From Dyadobacter sp. (lineage in GTDB: Bacteria > Bacteroidota > Bacteroidia > Cytophagales > Spirosomataceae): DNA of 64,000 nucleotides. The notes beneath the pieces are model-generated. The model ran no database searches. It worked only from the letters and a program-made list of their open reading frames with translations, and was not told the DNA's origin. Each line of letters begins with the position of its first letter. Position 1 is the first letter of the stretch. The stretch covers positions 1,145,013 to 1,209,012 of the forward strand of contig NZ_JAGIAS010000001.1 in assembly GCF_017744695.1 (NCBI RefSeq). Reading direction: 5' to 3'. A program made the translations under genes and the position numbers. Positions 16,145-25,033 of the stretch are shown in pieces.

Positions 16145-17245
16145 ATGCTCCATTACCGCAATTTTCTTCCGGAGGAACTGGCCGCCGATCCATCTTTCAG
16201 ACGCTGGGTGTTGTTCAACAACCCTGCCGATGAAGCCCTGTGGGCCGAGTGGCTGGAACAGAATCCGGACAAACTGGAACTCGTCGATCGCGCACGGAAC
16301 TTCCTGGCGTCGACGGAAGCGGCATTCGATCGGATTTCGGATGAGGAAGTGGCTAATGAAATTTACCGGCTCTCGCATGCCATCGGTGAAAACCATGCGA
16401 AAAAGTCGTCAATATGGCTGCGTTTCAGGCCAAACTGGTACCATATGGCGGCTTCGGTGCTGATTTTGATGTTCGCAGGATGGTGGTATAACAAGCAAAC
16501 CCTTTCGCAGAAGCAATCCGATCAGTATAAGGTGATCCTGAGCCAGATCAAAGAACCGTTGATCGAGGCGGTTAACTCGGGAAAAGAGGCCAAACTGGTG
16601 ATCCTGGAAGACGGTAGCTCCGTGCTCCTGCAACCCGACAGCCGCATTACCTACCCAAGCCGGTTCGAAGGCCGCAAGCGGGAGGTGTTCCTGAGGGGAG
16701 AGGCATTCTTCGAAGTGGCCAAAAATCCGGACAAACCTTTTTACGTGTATGCACATACGCTCGCAACGAAAGTACTGGGAACCAGCTTCAAGGTGAGCGC
16801 ATTCGACGACCAGGAGGTGAAAGTAGTGGTAAAGACAGGTAAGGTTTCGGTATTCCCGATGACGAAGGAGGCAATTGCGAGCCAGCATGCGGATGACAAG
16901 CTCGGCGGAATGGTATTGACCCCCAACCAGCAGATCACATTCGCTCCCAACGAGTTACGCCTCACAAGAAGCCTTATTCCAGATCCGAAAGTTCTGGAAT
17001 TACCCATACAAAGACAGTCATTTGAATTCAAGGGAACGCCAATCACCGAAGTATTTGCGGCATTGGAAAAATCATACGGTGTGAAGATCGTATTTGATGC
17101 GGAGGTGATGCAGAACTGTTACCTGACCGCCTCGCTCTCCGACGAGCCGCTGTTCGAGAAGATCAGCCTGATTTGCAAGACGATCGGGGCACAGTACGAA
17201 CAACTTGACGCCAGCATCATCATCAACAGTAAAGGATGTTATTGA
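16145..17245 (+). CDS. FecR family anti-sigma factor
   Basis: This is a full-length FecR protein of 366 residues from the ATG at 16145; an in-frame TTG at 16136 is the less likely alternative. It has a cytoplasmic N-terminal sigma-binding region (about 1-95, 'FRRWVLFNNPADEALWAEWLEQNP'), one membrane segment (about 100-118, 'MAASVLILMFAGWWY'), a periplasmic FecR domain ('LEDGSSVLLQPDSRITYP', 'GEAFFEVAKNP', 'TKVLGTSFKVSAF') and a C-terminal STN-like domain. It should transmit the substrate signal from the SusC at 17452 to an ECF sigma factor, probably the one at 13448. Confidence 0.95.
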   Translation: MLHYRNFLPEELAADPSFRRWVLFNNPADEALWAEWLEQNPDKLELVDRARNFLASTEAAFDRISDEEVANEIYRLSHAIGENHAKKSSIWLRFRPNWYHMAASVLILMFAGWWYNKQTLSQKQSDQYKVILSQIKEPLIEAVNSGKEAKLVILEDGSSVLLQPDSRITYPSRFEGRKREVFLRGEAFFEVAKNPDKPFYVYAHTLATKVLGTSFKVSAFDDQEVKVVVKTGKVSVFPMTKEAIASQHADDKLGGMVLTPNQQITFAPNELRLTRSLIPDPKVLELPIQRQSFEFKGTPITEVFAALEKSYGVKIVFDAEVMQNCYLTASLSDEPLFEKISLICKTIGAQYEQLDASIIINSKGCY

Positions 17246-17451
17246 AAATACCTTTCTCTCAATACTTTATGACAAATTCACCCGTGCCTATGACCCAAAA
17301 CCACTACTAATTACTATTCCACAAAAAGGTCGATGATGCTGCAACACCACCGACCCGATCAATCCCCATGCTTGTGTACGCTTAACAGCATCTGAATGAG
17401 GCTGCTGTGGGAATCATTATGCCGAATTTTAACCCGACAAAAATCAAAATT

Positions 17452-20400
17452 ATGTCAAAAAGAGTACAATTTCACCATGCTTTACAGAAAATCATGCGCA
17501 TTACTCTGTATCAAGCCCTGCTCTCCATTGCGTTCAGCACTTTCGTTCACGCGAACGACGTGCGCGGACAACGTGTGCTGGAACAAAAAGTGACTTTGCG
17601 TTTAGCCAATTCCGAGATTGACAAGGCATTGGAAAAGATCGAGAATGTGACGAAAGTGAAGTTCATGTACAACCCTCAGATCTTCAATAATCAGAAAGCA
17701 TCCTACAAATTTCAGGACGAATCCTTATCCGAAGTTCTCAGTAAAATTCTGACCCCGCATAAAGTAACTTACGAAGTGGTACAGGACCGCATTATCCTGC
17801 GCCGCGAACAGGCACCTATCGAAGAAAATGCATCCAAAATTTCCCCTAAACGCAATGTAACGGGAAACGTTAAAGACGAGACCGGCACCGGCCTGCCCGG
17901 CGTGAGCGTGCTCGTGAAAGGTACCCAGCGTGGTACTTCGTCGGATGGAGACGGAAACTTCTCGCTGGAAATCCCCGATGGTGAAGTGGAAACAGCAGTC
18001 CTGATTTTCAGCTTTGTAGGTTACACTTCCCAGGAAGTACCCGTCGGAAATCAGACTGCCGTGAACGTACAACTGGCTCCGGAAGCAAAGGCGCTGAATG
18101 AGGTCGTGGTAACGGCTTTGGGTATTGCCAAAGAGAAAAAGGCATTGGCCTACGCCGTAACGGAAGTAAAAGGGGCTGAATTTACACAAGCCCGCGAAAA
18201 TAATATCGGTAATGCATTGACAGGTAAAATCGCGGGGGTGAACGCGACAGGTATGGCGACAGGCCCCGGCGGATCTAGCCGCATTGTCATTCGCGGTAAC
18301 GGCTCGTTGAACGGCAACAACCAGCCTTTGTACGTGATCAATGGTATGCCTATGGATAACACCACGCCTGGTGGTACCGCTGCTGATGGTAACGGTATGA
18401 ACGTTGACCGCGGTGACGGTATTGGTGGTATCAACCCTGACGATATCGAGTCGATCAGCGTTTTGAAAGGCGGCCCGGCGGCAGCTCTTTATGGCGCCCG
18501 CGCCTCAAACGGTGTGATTTTGATTACCACCAAAAAAGGACGTGCCCAAAAAGGCATCGGCGTGGAGATCAACAGCAACACCACCTTTGAAAGCCTTGCC
18601 GTGATCCCGAAATGGCAATATGAATACGGCCAGGGCGTGGATGGCGTAAAGCCTACATCACTGGATCAGGCCAAAAGCACAGGACGTCTCTCTTATGGAG
18701 CCAAAATGGATGGCCAGCCAACGATCCAGGTCGATGGACAAATGCACCCCTATTCGCCACAGAAAAACAACCTGAAAAACTTCTATAACACAGGTACCAA
18801 CTACATTAACTCGATGGCATTGACCGGCGGCAGCCAGTCTATCAACTTCCGTCTGGGTTTGAACAACACCAAATCAAATAGTGTAGTACCCAACTCTTCA
18901 TTCGTACGTCGCATCGCGAACTTGAACCTGAATGCATTTCTGGGCAAGAAACTGAGCCTTGAAACGGTTTTCCAATACAACCTCGAACAAGGCACCAACC
19001 GTCCGAAAGTAGGTTATGCAGACATGAACCCGCACTGGGCCACTTACCTGGTTGCCAACGTGGTTGATATCCGCAGCTTATCTCCCGGATATGACGCTGT
19101 AACCGGCAAAGAGATGGAATGGAACCCGGTACCTGCCGCACCAAATCCGTATTTTGTAGTAAACAAATTCAAAAACGACGATACCAAACACCGCTTTTTG
19201 AGCCAGGGAAGCCTTCGCTACGACATTCTGGAAAACCTGTACGTAAAAGGAAGCGTGAGCCAGGATTTTTACAGCTTCACTTCGGAATATGTGCAGCCGA
19301 CCAACAATGCGTTCTTCCCGAAGGGTACTTATGAAGGAAGAAAAACCACGTCTTCCGAAACTAACGGAATGCTGACGGTGAACTATAATAAAGAGTTTGA
19401 AAATGTAAGCTTTTCGGCTATGGCCGGCGCCAACGCACAACGCAGCGTTTTCGACCAGACTGTAATAGCAGGTAGCGAATTTACGATCCCCTACTTTTAC
19501 AGCTACACCAACCTGGCGGCTATGACCACCACACCAACTTACCTGAAAAGCGCGATCAACTCGCTCTTCGGTTCGGTTGACTTTGGTTATAAAGGCCTTG
19601 CTTATCTGACTGTTTCGGGACGTCAGGACTGGTTCTCGGTTTTGAATCCTAAGAGCAACCACATTTTCTACCCGTCGATCGGTGGGTCGGTGATCCTCTC
19701 GGAAGCGATTAACCTGCCTTCGGCGATCAGCTTTGCGAAGCTCCGCGGTTCGTGGGCACAAGTGGGTGGTGCTACTGTAAATGCATTCCAGATTTATCAA
19801 TATTACAATATGCAGCAAGGTGGCCACAATGGTCAGCCGGTACAAGGCCTTGCTTCTTCGCAGGTACCTAACCCTGATCTGAAGCCTTTGACATCTACTA
19901 CCTACGAAGGCGGTTTGGAAGCTAAATTCCTGCATAACCGCCTCGGATTGGATGTTACTTTGTACAACAGAAAAACTACTGATGACATCGTAACGACCAA
20001 TATTGCATTGTCTTCGGGCTATACCTCTGCATTGTTGAATGTCGGTGAGCTGAGCAACAAAGGGATCGAACTTTTGATCACAGGTACTCCTGTTCAGAAA
20101 ACGAATTTCAGCTGGGATGTGAGCTACAATATGGCTTACAACAAAAGCAAAATCGAGCGTCTGGCCGACGGGATCAACCAGGTAGACATCGGTACCGGTG
20201 TAGGTGGCGGTATTATCCGTAACGCGATCAACAGACCTTACGGCACGGTATGGGGTTACCGTAAAAAGACCGATGCAGCAGGCAATATCGTGTACAACCC
20301 GGCCAGCGGCTATGCAGTACGTGGTGATCTGCAAGAAATCGGACAAGGAACGCCTCCTTTGACAATGGGTATCACCAACAATTTCCGCTACAAAAACTTC

Positions 20401-20880
20401 TCGTTGAATGTGTTGGTGGATGGTAAATTCGGAAGCATCGTGTATTCAAACCTTTACCAGTACGCCTACCGCTTCGGTTTGCCGGTTGAAACGCTGCCAG
20501 GACGTGAAACGGGTGTAACCGTACAAGGTGTAACAGCGGAAGGTGCTCCATACACTAAAACCTGGGAGAAAAAGGATGTGGACACTTACTATGACAACGA
20601 CAAGAACTACACAGCGATGTTTATGTTCAACAACGACTTCATCAAGCTTCGTCAGGTCGTGCTGAGCTACAACATCCCGGTCAACAAGCTGGCGTTCCTG
20701 AAACTGCAATCGGCTTCCGTGTCATTCGTAGCACGTAACCTGGCCATCCTTTTCAAAGACAAGAAACAACAGTACTTCGATCCGGAATCGAGCTACACCA
20801 GCACCAATGCACAGGGTCTGGAAGCATTTGGTGTACCAAGAACCCGTAGTATGGGCGTGAACCTGATGGTGAAATTCTAA
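17452..20880 (+). CDS. SusC/RagA-type TonB-dependent outer-membrane receptor with STN domain
   Basis: This receptor has 1142 residues from the ATG at 17452; in-frame GTG 17407 and ATG 17419 would only lengthen the leader. 'MSKRVQFHHALQKIMRITLY' is the usual start of such receptors in Cytophagales, followed by the signal peptide. Domains: STN ('VTLRLANSEIDKALEKIENV'), carboxypeptidase-D-like regulatory domain ('GNVKDETGTGLPGVSV'), TonB-box-like 'NEVVVTALG', plug ('NPDDIESISVLKGGPAAALYG') and a C-terminal barrel. It forms the uptake pore with the SusD encoded 14 bases downstream and is likely controlled through the FecR at 16145. Confidence 0.97.
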   Translation: MSKRVQFHHALQKIMRITLYQALLSIAFSTFVHANDVRGQRVLEQKVTLRLANSEIDKALEKIENVTKVKFMYNPQIFNNQKASYKFQDESLSEVLSKILTPHKVTYEVVQDRIILRREQAPIEENASKISPKRNVTGNVKDETGTGLPGVSVLVKGTQRGTSSDGDGNFSLEIPDGEVETAVLIFSFVGYTSQEVPVGNQTAVNVQLAPEAKALNEVVVTALGIAKEKKALAYAVTEVKGAEFTQARENNIGNALTGKIAGVNATGMATGPGGSSRIVIRGNGSLNGNNQPLYVINGMPMDNTTPGGTAADGNGMNVDRGDGIGGINPDDIESISVLKGGPAAALYGARASNGVILITTKKGRAQKGIGVEINSNTTFESLAVIPKWQYEYGQGVDGVKPTSLDQAKSTGRLSYGAKMDGQPTIQVDGQMHPYSPQKNNLKNFYNTGTNYINSMALTGGSQSINFRLGLNNTKSNSVVPNSSFVRRIANLNLNAFLGKKLSLETVFQYNLEQGTNRPKVGYADMNPHWATYLVANVVDIRSLSPGYDAVTGKEMEWNPVPAAPNPYFVVNKFKNDDTKHRFLSQGSLRYDILENLYVKGSVSQDFYSFTSEYVQPTNNAFFPKGTYEGRKTTSSETNGMLTVNYNKEFENVSFSAMAGANAQRSVFDQTVIAGSEFTIPYFYSYTNLAAMTTTPTYLKSAINSLFGSVDFGYKGLAYLTVSGRQDWFSVLNPKSNHIFYPSIGGSVILSEAINLPSAISFAKLRGSWAQVGGATVNAFQIYQYYNMQQGGHNGQPVQGLASSQVPNPDLKPLTSTTYEGGLEAKFLHNRLGLDVTLYNRKTTDDIVTTNIALSSGYTSALLNVGELSNKGIELLITGTPVQKTNFSWDVSYNMAYNKSKIERLADGINQVDIGTGVGGGIIRNAINRPYGTVWGYRKKTDAAGNIVYNPASGYAVRGDLQEIGQGTPPLTMGITNNFRYKNFSLNVLVDGKFGSIVYSNLYQYAYRFGLPVETLPGRETGVTVQGVTAEGAPYTKTWEKKDVDTYYDNDKNYTAMFMFNNDFIKLRQVVLSYNIPVNKLAFLKLQSASVSFVARNLAILFKDKKQQYFDPESSYTSTNAQGLEAFGVPRTRSMGVNLMVKF

Positions 20881-20894
20881 ACTTGAACTGTACG

Positions 20895-22457
20895 ATGAAA
20901 AGCTTATTTCAAAAACTCATATATGTGGCCCCGTTGGCCATGATGATTACTTCCTGCGATAAAGGGTTCGAGGAAATGAACCTCGACCCCAATAAATACT
21001 CGAAGGTCGTTCCCGAATTTATGTTCACCCGGGCGCAGCTCGACGGCGTGTCCACGAACTTCACCGGCGCTGCTTACCTGACGATCGGCCAATCCATGCA
21101 GCATTTTGCCACCTACAAAGAGGTGCCTGCCGCGGGCGATAAGTACTTCAATTTCACCTATTCGCAAGGAAGCTGGAATGCCTATGCCGGCACCGCACAA
21201 GGCCAGGGCTCGGTCATTTCGATCAACCAGGTTATCGACGCGGTGAAAAATGATCCTTTGGCTGTGAACAAACTGTCGGCAGCCAGGATATGGAGAGCGT
21301 ATATTTTCCATCGCCTCACTGATGTCTACGGTGACATCCCATATTTCGATGCAGGCAAGGCATTAAGCGATAAAAACTACGGCCCCAAATACGATACCCA
21401 GCAGGCGATTTACGCAGATATGCTGAAAGAGCTGGACGAGTCCATCGTGGCTTTCGACGCGAGCAAGGCCAACTTTGCCGGCGCCGACCTGATGTACGGA
21501 GGTAAAATCGACCAATGGAAAAAATTCGGGTACTCGCTCATGCTTCGCCTGGGCATGCGTTTGACGGAAGTCGACAATGCCATGGCTAAAACCTGGGTAC
21601 AAAAAGCGATCGCAGGCGGTGTGATCCTGGAAGATGTGGATCGCGCGATTATCGGCTATGTGGACGGTTCACAAACTTTGAGTCGCAACTTCATCGCTAA
21701 CGGATTGATGAACACCGATTACACCACTCCGGGCGGCGACAATGTAGAAGGCGGAAAATTTGCCAAAACATTTATCGACTATTTGAAAGCAACCAAAGAT
21801 CCACGCCTGAACGTAGTCTCGATCGTGTGGCGGGAGGTAGGTAAGGACACTTATGTAGCCGATACTTCCACCGTTTTGCAACAAGGAATGCCTAATGCGG
21901 CCTTCAACAGCCGTCCTGCGGAATTCAACACATTCTCTGAACCAAACCCCGCTACCGTACTGCGTTACGCTTCACCGCTTATTGTGTTCGGAAATGCCGA
22001 AACCAATCTGTTACTGGCCGAAGCGGCAGTTCGCGGATGGTATACCGGCAGCACTGCGACGGCGGCTTACGAAACGGCGGTAAAAGCCGGACTCCGTCAA
22101 TGGGCCCTTTTCGGACCCGCCGGCACAATTTCGGACGCTAAGATCAATGCCTATCTGACGGCGAACCCTTACAACGCGACCGGCACCGTAGCACAGCAAA
22201 TCGAGCAGATCGCGACGCACAAATGGGTGGCACTGTTCCTCGAAGACGAATACGAAATCTTCTCGAACTGGCGCCGCACCGGCTATCCCAAGCTGACGCC
22301 GACCAATTATCCCGGTAACATTACAGGCGGCAAAATACCAACCCGTTTCGTGATTCCTGACTCCGAAGAGCAGTACAATAATGTGAATTTCCTCGAAGCA
22401 CGTTCCCGCCAGGGCGGTACCAATACATTTTCGAGTGTAGTTTGGTGGGATAAATAA
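20895..22457 (+). CDS. SusD/RagB-like outer-membrane lipoprotein (SusD-like_2 type)
   Basis: This lipoprotein has 520 residues from the ATG at 20895 (TTG at 20883 rejected). The lipoprotein signal ends 'MMITSC' (Cys about 21), followed by 'DKGFEEMNLDPNKYSKVVPEFMFTRAQ'. It has the same family layout as the protein at 4264 ('ARIWRAYIFHRLTDVYGDIPYFDA', 'HKWVALFLEDEYEIFSNWRRTGYP'), so the two loci carry paralogous binding proteins. A strong hairpin terminator follows. Confidence 0.96.
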   Translation: MKSLFQKLIYVAPLAMMITSCDKGFEEMNLDPNKYSKVVPEFMFTRAQLDGVSTNFTGAAYLTIGQSMQHFATYKEVPAAGDKYFNFTYSQGSWNAYAGTAQGQGSVISINQVIDAVKNDPLAVNKLSAARIWRAYIFHRLTDVYGDIPYFDAGKALSDKNYGPKYDTQQAIYADMLKELDESIVAFDASKANFAGADLMYGGKIDQWKKFGYSLMLRLGMRLTEVDNAMAKTWVQKAIAGGVILEDVDRAIIGYVDGSQTLSRNFIANGLMNTDYTTPGGDNVEGGKFAKTFIDYLKATKDPRLNVVSIVWREVGKDTYVADTSTVLQQGMPNAAFNSRPAEFNTFSEPNPATVLRYASPLIVFGNAETNLLLAEAAVRGWYTGSTATAAYETAVKAGLRQWALFGPAGTISDAKINAYLTANPYNATGTVAQQIEQIATHKWVALFLEDEYEIFSNWRRTGYPKLTPTNYPGNITGGKIPTRFVIPDSEEQYNNVNFLEARSRQGGTNTFSSVVWWDK

Positions 22458-22495
22458 GCAGAGCCCATGCCCTGCCTGTTTATGAAGTAAATGAC

Positions 22496-22539
22496 CGATA
22501 CGGATTGCCGACCAAAATCGGCAGTCCGTATCGCTTTTT
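22496..22539 (+). terminator. Rho-independent terminator after second susD
   Basis: A 16-bp stem (22496-22511 with 22518-22533, one G-U) with a 6-base loop is followed by a T-run. It lies between SusD and the amidohydrolase and would reduce read-through into the enzyme genes. Confidence 0.85.
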
Positions 22540-22626
22540 AAGCCTGAAAATTTTCGATCCGTGAATGAGGTATTTCAATGCGTTTTTTTGTCTTAACCAT
22601 AATAGTTCTTTCCTAAACCAAAACCC

Positions 22627-23901
22627 ATGATCAAAAAAGTATTCATTGCCGCCGCCCTCTTCTGTTCTGCCGGTTTTGCCGCCCAGGCTCAGAAGTATTC
22701 GATCGTCATCAAAGGCGGTCATGTGATTGACCCCAAAAACAATATCAACAGCGTCATGGACGTCGCGCTGAAAGGCGACACCGTCATGCTCGTTGCCAAA
22801 AACATCGACGCCAAGGAAGGTGTGCAAGTCGTGAACGCGAAAGGCCTATTCGTGACGCCGGGGCTGATCGACATGCACTCGCACAATTTCTTCGGGACCA
22901 AAATGGACCAGACTTACAGCAACGGTCCTAACGCGCTCCCACCCGACGGCTTCACCTTCCGCACGGGCGTTACTACCGTCGTGGATGCAGGCTGTGCAGG
23001 CTGGAAATCCTTCCCGGATTTCAAGAAACAAACCATCGACGTTTCCCGCACCCGCGTGCTCTCGTTCCTGAACATCGTGGGCGAAGGTATGCGCGGCGGC
23101 ACTTACGAGCAGAATGTCGAAGACATGGACGCTGCCGCTACCGCCAAAGTCGCGAAAGAATATCCTGAATATATCGTGGGTATCAAGCTCGCCCACTTTA
23201 ATGGCTACAACTGGACACCCACCGACCGCGCTGTGGAGGCGGGTAAACTGGCCAATATCCCCGTCATGATCGATTTCGGTGGTAGCCAGCCGATATTGCC
23301 CATCGAAGAGCTTTTCATGAAACACCTTCGCCCCGGCGACATTTTCACGCATTGCTTCGGCCAGCTAGCCAGCCGCGAACCGATCGTGGACGTGAAAGCG
23401 GGTAAAGTGAAGCCATTCGTGTACGAAGCACGCAAGAAAGGCATCATTTTTGACGTGGGTTACGGTGGTATCAGCTTCGCATTCTCGCAGGCGATCCCGG
23501 CTATCAAAACCGGTTTTTATCCCAACACCATCAGCACCGACATCCACACGGGCAGCATGAACAATGCCATGAAGGATATGCTGAATGTGATGTCCAAATT
23601 CCTCGCCATGGGCATGGACCTTCCTGCCGTGATCAAAGCCAGCACCTGGGCTCCCGCACAAGCCATTCACCGCGAAGAACTGGGTAACCTTTCCGTAGGC
23701 TCGCGCGCGGACGTGTCCGTACTGCGCGTGCTCGACGGCAAGTTCCAGATGAACGACACCGGCACATTCGGTTTCTTCGATTATACCGGCACGAAAGTGC
23801 AGGGCAAACAGAAACTCGAAGCGGAAGTAACCATCCGCGCAGGTAAAGTGGTTTACGACCTCAACGGCCTGACCAACCCGATTGTCGTATCAAGAAGATA
23901 A
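22627..23901 (+). CDS. Exported amidohydrolase/deacetylase (COG3964), paralogue of 7365-8615
   Basis: This 424-residue protein has a Sec signal peptide ('FIAAALFCSAGFAAQAQ'). It aligns throughout with the first cluster's amidohydrolase: 'GGHVIDPKNNINSVMDV', HxH in 'IDMHSH' (H84, H86), 'GIKLAH', 'FTHCF', 'STDIHTGSMN', and a shared 'EELFMKHLRPGDI'. The metal site is therefore intact. It probably removes an acyl group in the periplasm from the ligand imported by the adjacent SusCD pair. CCTAAACC lies at 22612-22619, immediately before the start. Confidence 0.9.
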   Translation: MIKKVFIAAALFCSAGFAAQAQKYSIVIKGGHVIDPKNNINSVMDVALKGDTVMLVAKNIDAKEGVQVVNAKGLFVTPGLIDMHSHNFFGTKMDQTYSNGPNALPPDGFTFRTGVTTVVDAGCAGWKSFPDFKKQTIDVSRTRVLSFLNIVGEGMRGGTYEQNVEDMDAAATAKVAKEYPEYIVGIKLAHFNGYNWTPTDRAVEAGKLANIPVMIDFGGSQPILPIEELFMKHLRPGDIFTHCFGQLASREPIVDVKAGKVKPFVYEARKKGIIFDVGYGGISFAFSQAIPAIKTGFYPNTISTDIHTGSMNNAMKDMLNVMSKFLAMGMDLPAVIKASTWAPAQAIHREELGNLSVGSRADVSVLRVLDGKFQMNDTGTFGFFDYTGTKVQGKQKLEAEVTIRAGKVVYDLNGLTNPIVVSRR

Positions 23902-23910
23902 CAGTCACAT

Positions 23911-23956
23911 ATGGAAGTCCATGCGGCCGCATCGCAAAGGGCTTCCATTTATATTT
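23911..23956 (+). terminator. Weak hairpin after amidohydrolase
   Basis: Seven-base arms 'atggaag' and 'cttccat' enclose a loop with the palindrome gcggccgc and are followed by an AT-rich run. It may be a partial terminator or processing site before the RraA-like gene. Confidence 0.4.
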
Positions 23957-24004
23957 TACCTAATTTTACCTACTCAATATTCCTGCCGCACATTTTCTTG
24001 TCTT

Positions 24005-24937
24005 ATGAAACTACCGATTCTCTCTTTAACGACCATCCTGACCCTGACCTTCGGGGGCCTGCAAACCGCAAAGGCGCAGACCATGCCGAAAGAAGAACTG
24101 ATTTTCCTGACCTCCGAATGGAAAGGCGAACGCTTCCCCGACGGCCGCCCGAAAATCTCCGACGATCTCGTCCGCCGCGCCAAGGACATCAATATCGAGG
24201 AAGCATGGGTAGTGCTCAAAAATGAAGGCTACAACTGCCAGTTTGAAGGCAACTGGAAAATCGTACACGACGACGTGGTGATCGCCGGGCGCGCATTGAC
24301 GGCGCAGTTCATGCCATCGCGACCGGATATCGAGAAGAATATCAAAGACCGCGGCGCCAAGCAGGGCCGCATCGGCAACACCAACTCCTGGCCGATCGAT
24401 ATGCTTTCCAAAGGCGACGTATATGTGGCCGACGGCATGGGCAAAATCGTGGAAGGGACGCTGATCGGCGATAACCTGGCCAATTCTATTTATGCCAAAA
24501 CAGGCAATGGCGTGGTATTCGATGCCGGCGTTCGTGACCTCGACGGCCTCTCTAAAATCCCGGGCTTCAATGCATTCGTTCGCGATTTCGATCCTTCGTA
24601 TCTGAAAGACGCGGTAGTAACGGGCATCAACACCCCGATCCGCATCGGCCGTGCGGTGGTACTTCCCGGTGATTTGGTTTTAGCCAAAAAAGAAGGGGTT
24701 ATCTTCGTACCCGCACATATGGTCGAGAAAGTGGTGCAAACGGCCGAATTCATCGCATTGCGCGACAAATTCGGTATTCAAATGCTGAAGGCGGGCAAAT
24801 ACACCCCGGGCCAGATCGATAGCCAGTGGACCGACGCCCTGAAAACCGACTTCCTCAAATGGCTCGATAACAACCCGAACGAAATTCCGATGAAGCGTTC
24901 GGAGCTGGACGAGTACATGAAAAAAAGAACCTGGTAA
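24005..24937 (+). CDS. Exported RraA/HMG-aldolase family protein
   Basis: This protein has 310 residues from the ATG at 24005, chosen because it gives a clean signal peptide ('MKLPILSLTTILTL' to 'AKAQ'). An upstream in-frame ATG would overlap the previous gene and bury the signal. The core is the RraA / 4-hydroxy-4-methyl-2-oxoglutarate aldolase fold with the D-X20-R-D metal/pyruvate-binding motif intact (D156, R177, D178 in 'GDNLAN' and 'GVRDLD'). Such proteins are class II pyruvate aldolases or decarboxylases in the cytosol; the RraA RNase inhibitor itself lacks export. An exported version next to a deacylase and a permease suggests cleavage of a keto acid in the periplasm; the reaction is not proven. 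Confidence 0.85.
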   Translation: MKLPILSLTTILTLTFGGLQTAKAQTMPKEELIFLTSEWKGERFPDGRPKISDDLVRRAKDINIEEAWVVLKNEGYNCQFEGNWKIVHDDVVIAGRALTAQFMPSRPDIEKNIKDRGAKQGRIGNTNSWPIDMLSKGDVYVADGMGKIVEGTLIGDNLANSIYAKTGNGVVFDAGVRDLDGLSKIPGFNAFVRDFDPSYLKDAVVTGINTPIRIGRAVVLPGDLVLAKKEGVIFVPAHMVEKVVQTAEFIALRDKFGIQMLKAGKYTPGQIDSQWTDALKTDFLKWLDNNPNEIPMKRSELDEYMKKRTW

Positions 24938-24966
24938 GCGAGTAATCCGGCCTGGTTTTCAGCATT

Positions 24967-24999
24967 TCCTGTTTGGTGAAACAGACAGGAATTTTCTTT
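24967..24999 (+). terminator. Hairpin terminator after rraA-like gene
   Basis: An interrupted stem ('tcctg'/'cagga' outside, 'tgttt'/'aaaca' inside) is followed by a T-rich run, just before the permease gene. Confidence 0.5.
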
Positions 25000-25033
25000 C
25001 GCATTTTCAAAATTGCATTTTAAATACATTTAT

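Noticed and set aside
19078-20346. A 422-codon minus-strand open frame
   Set aside because: It is antisense to the second SusC gene, whose domains are clear; it has no family resemblance of its own.
23882-24004. Longer N-terminus for the RraA-like gene
   Set aside because: The extension overlaps the previous gene, contains terminator-like sequence and would bury the signal peptide; the ATG at 24005 is better.
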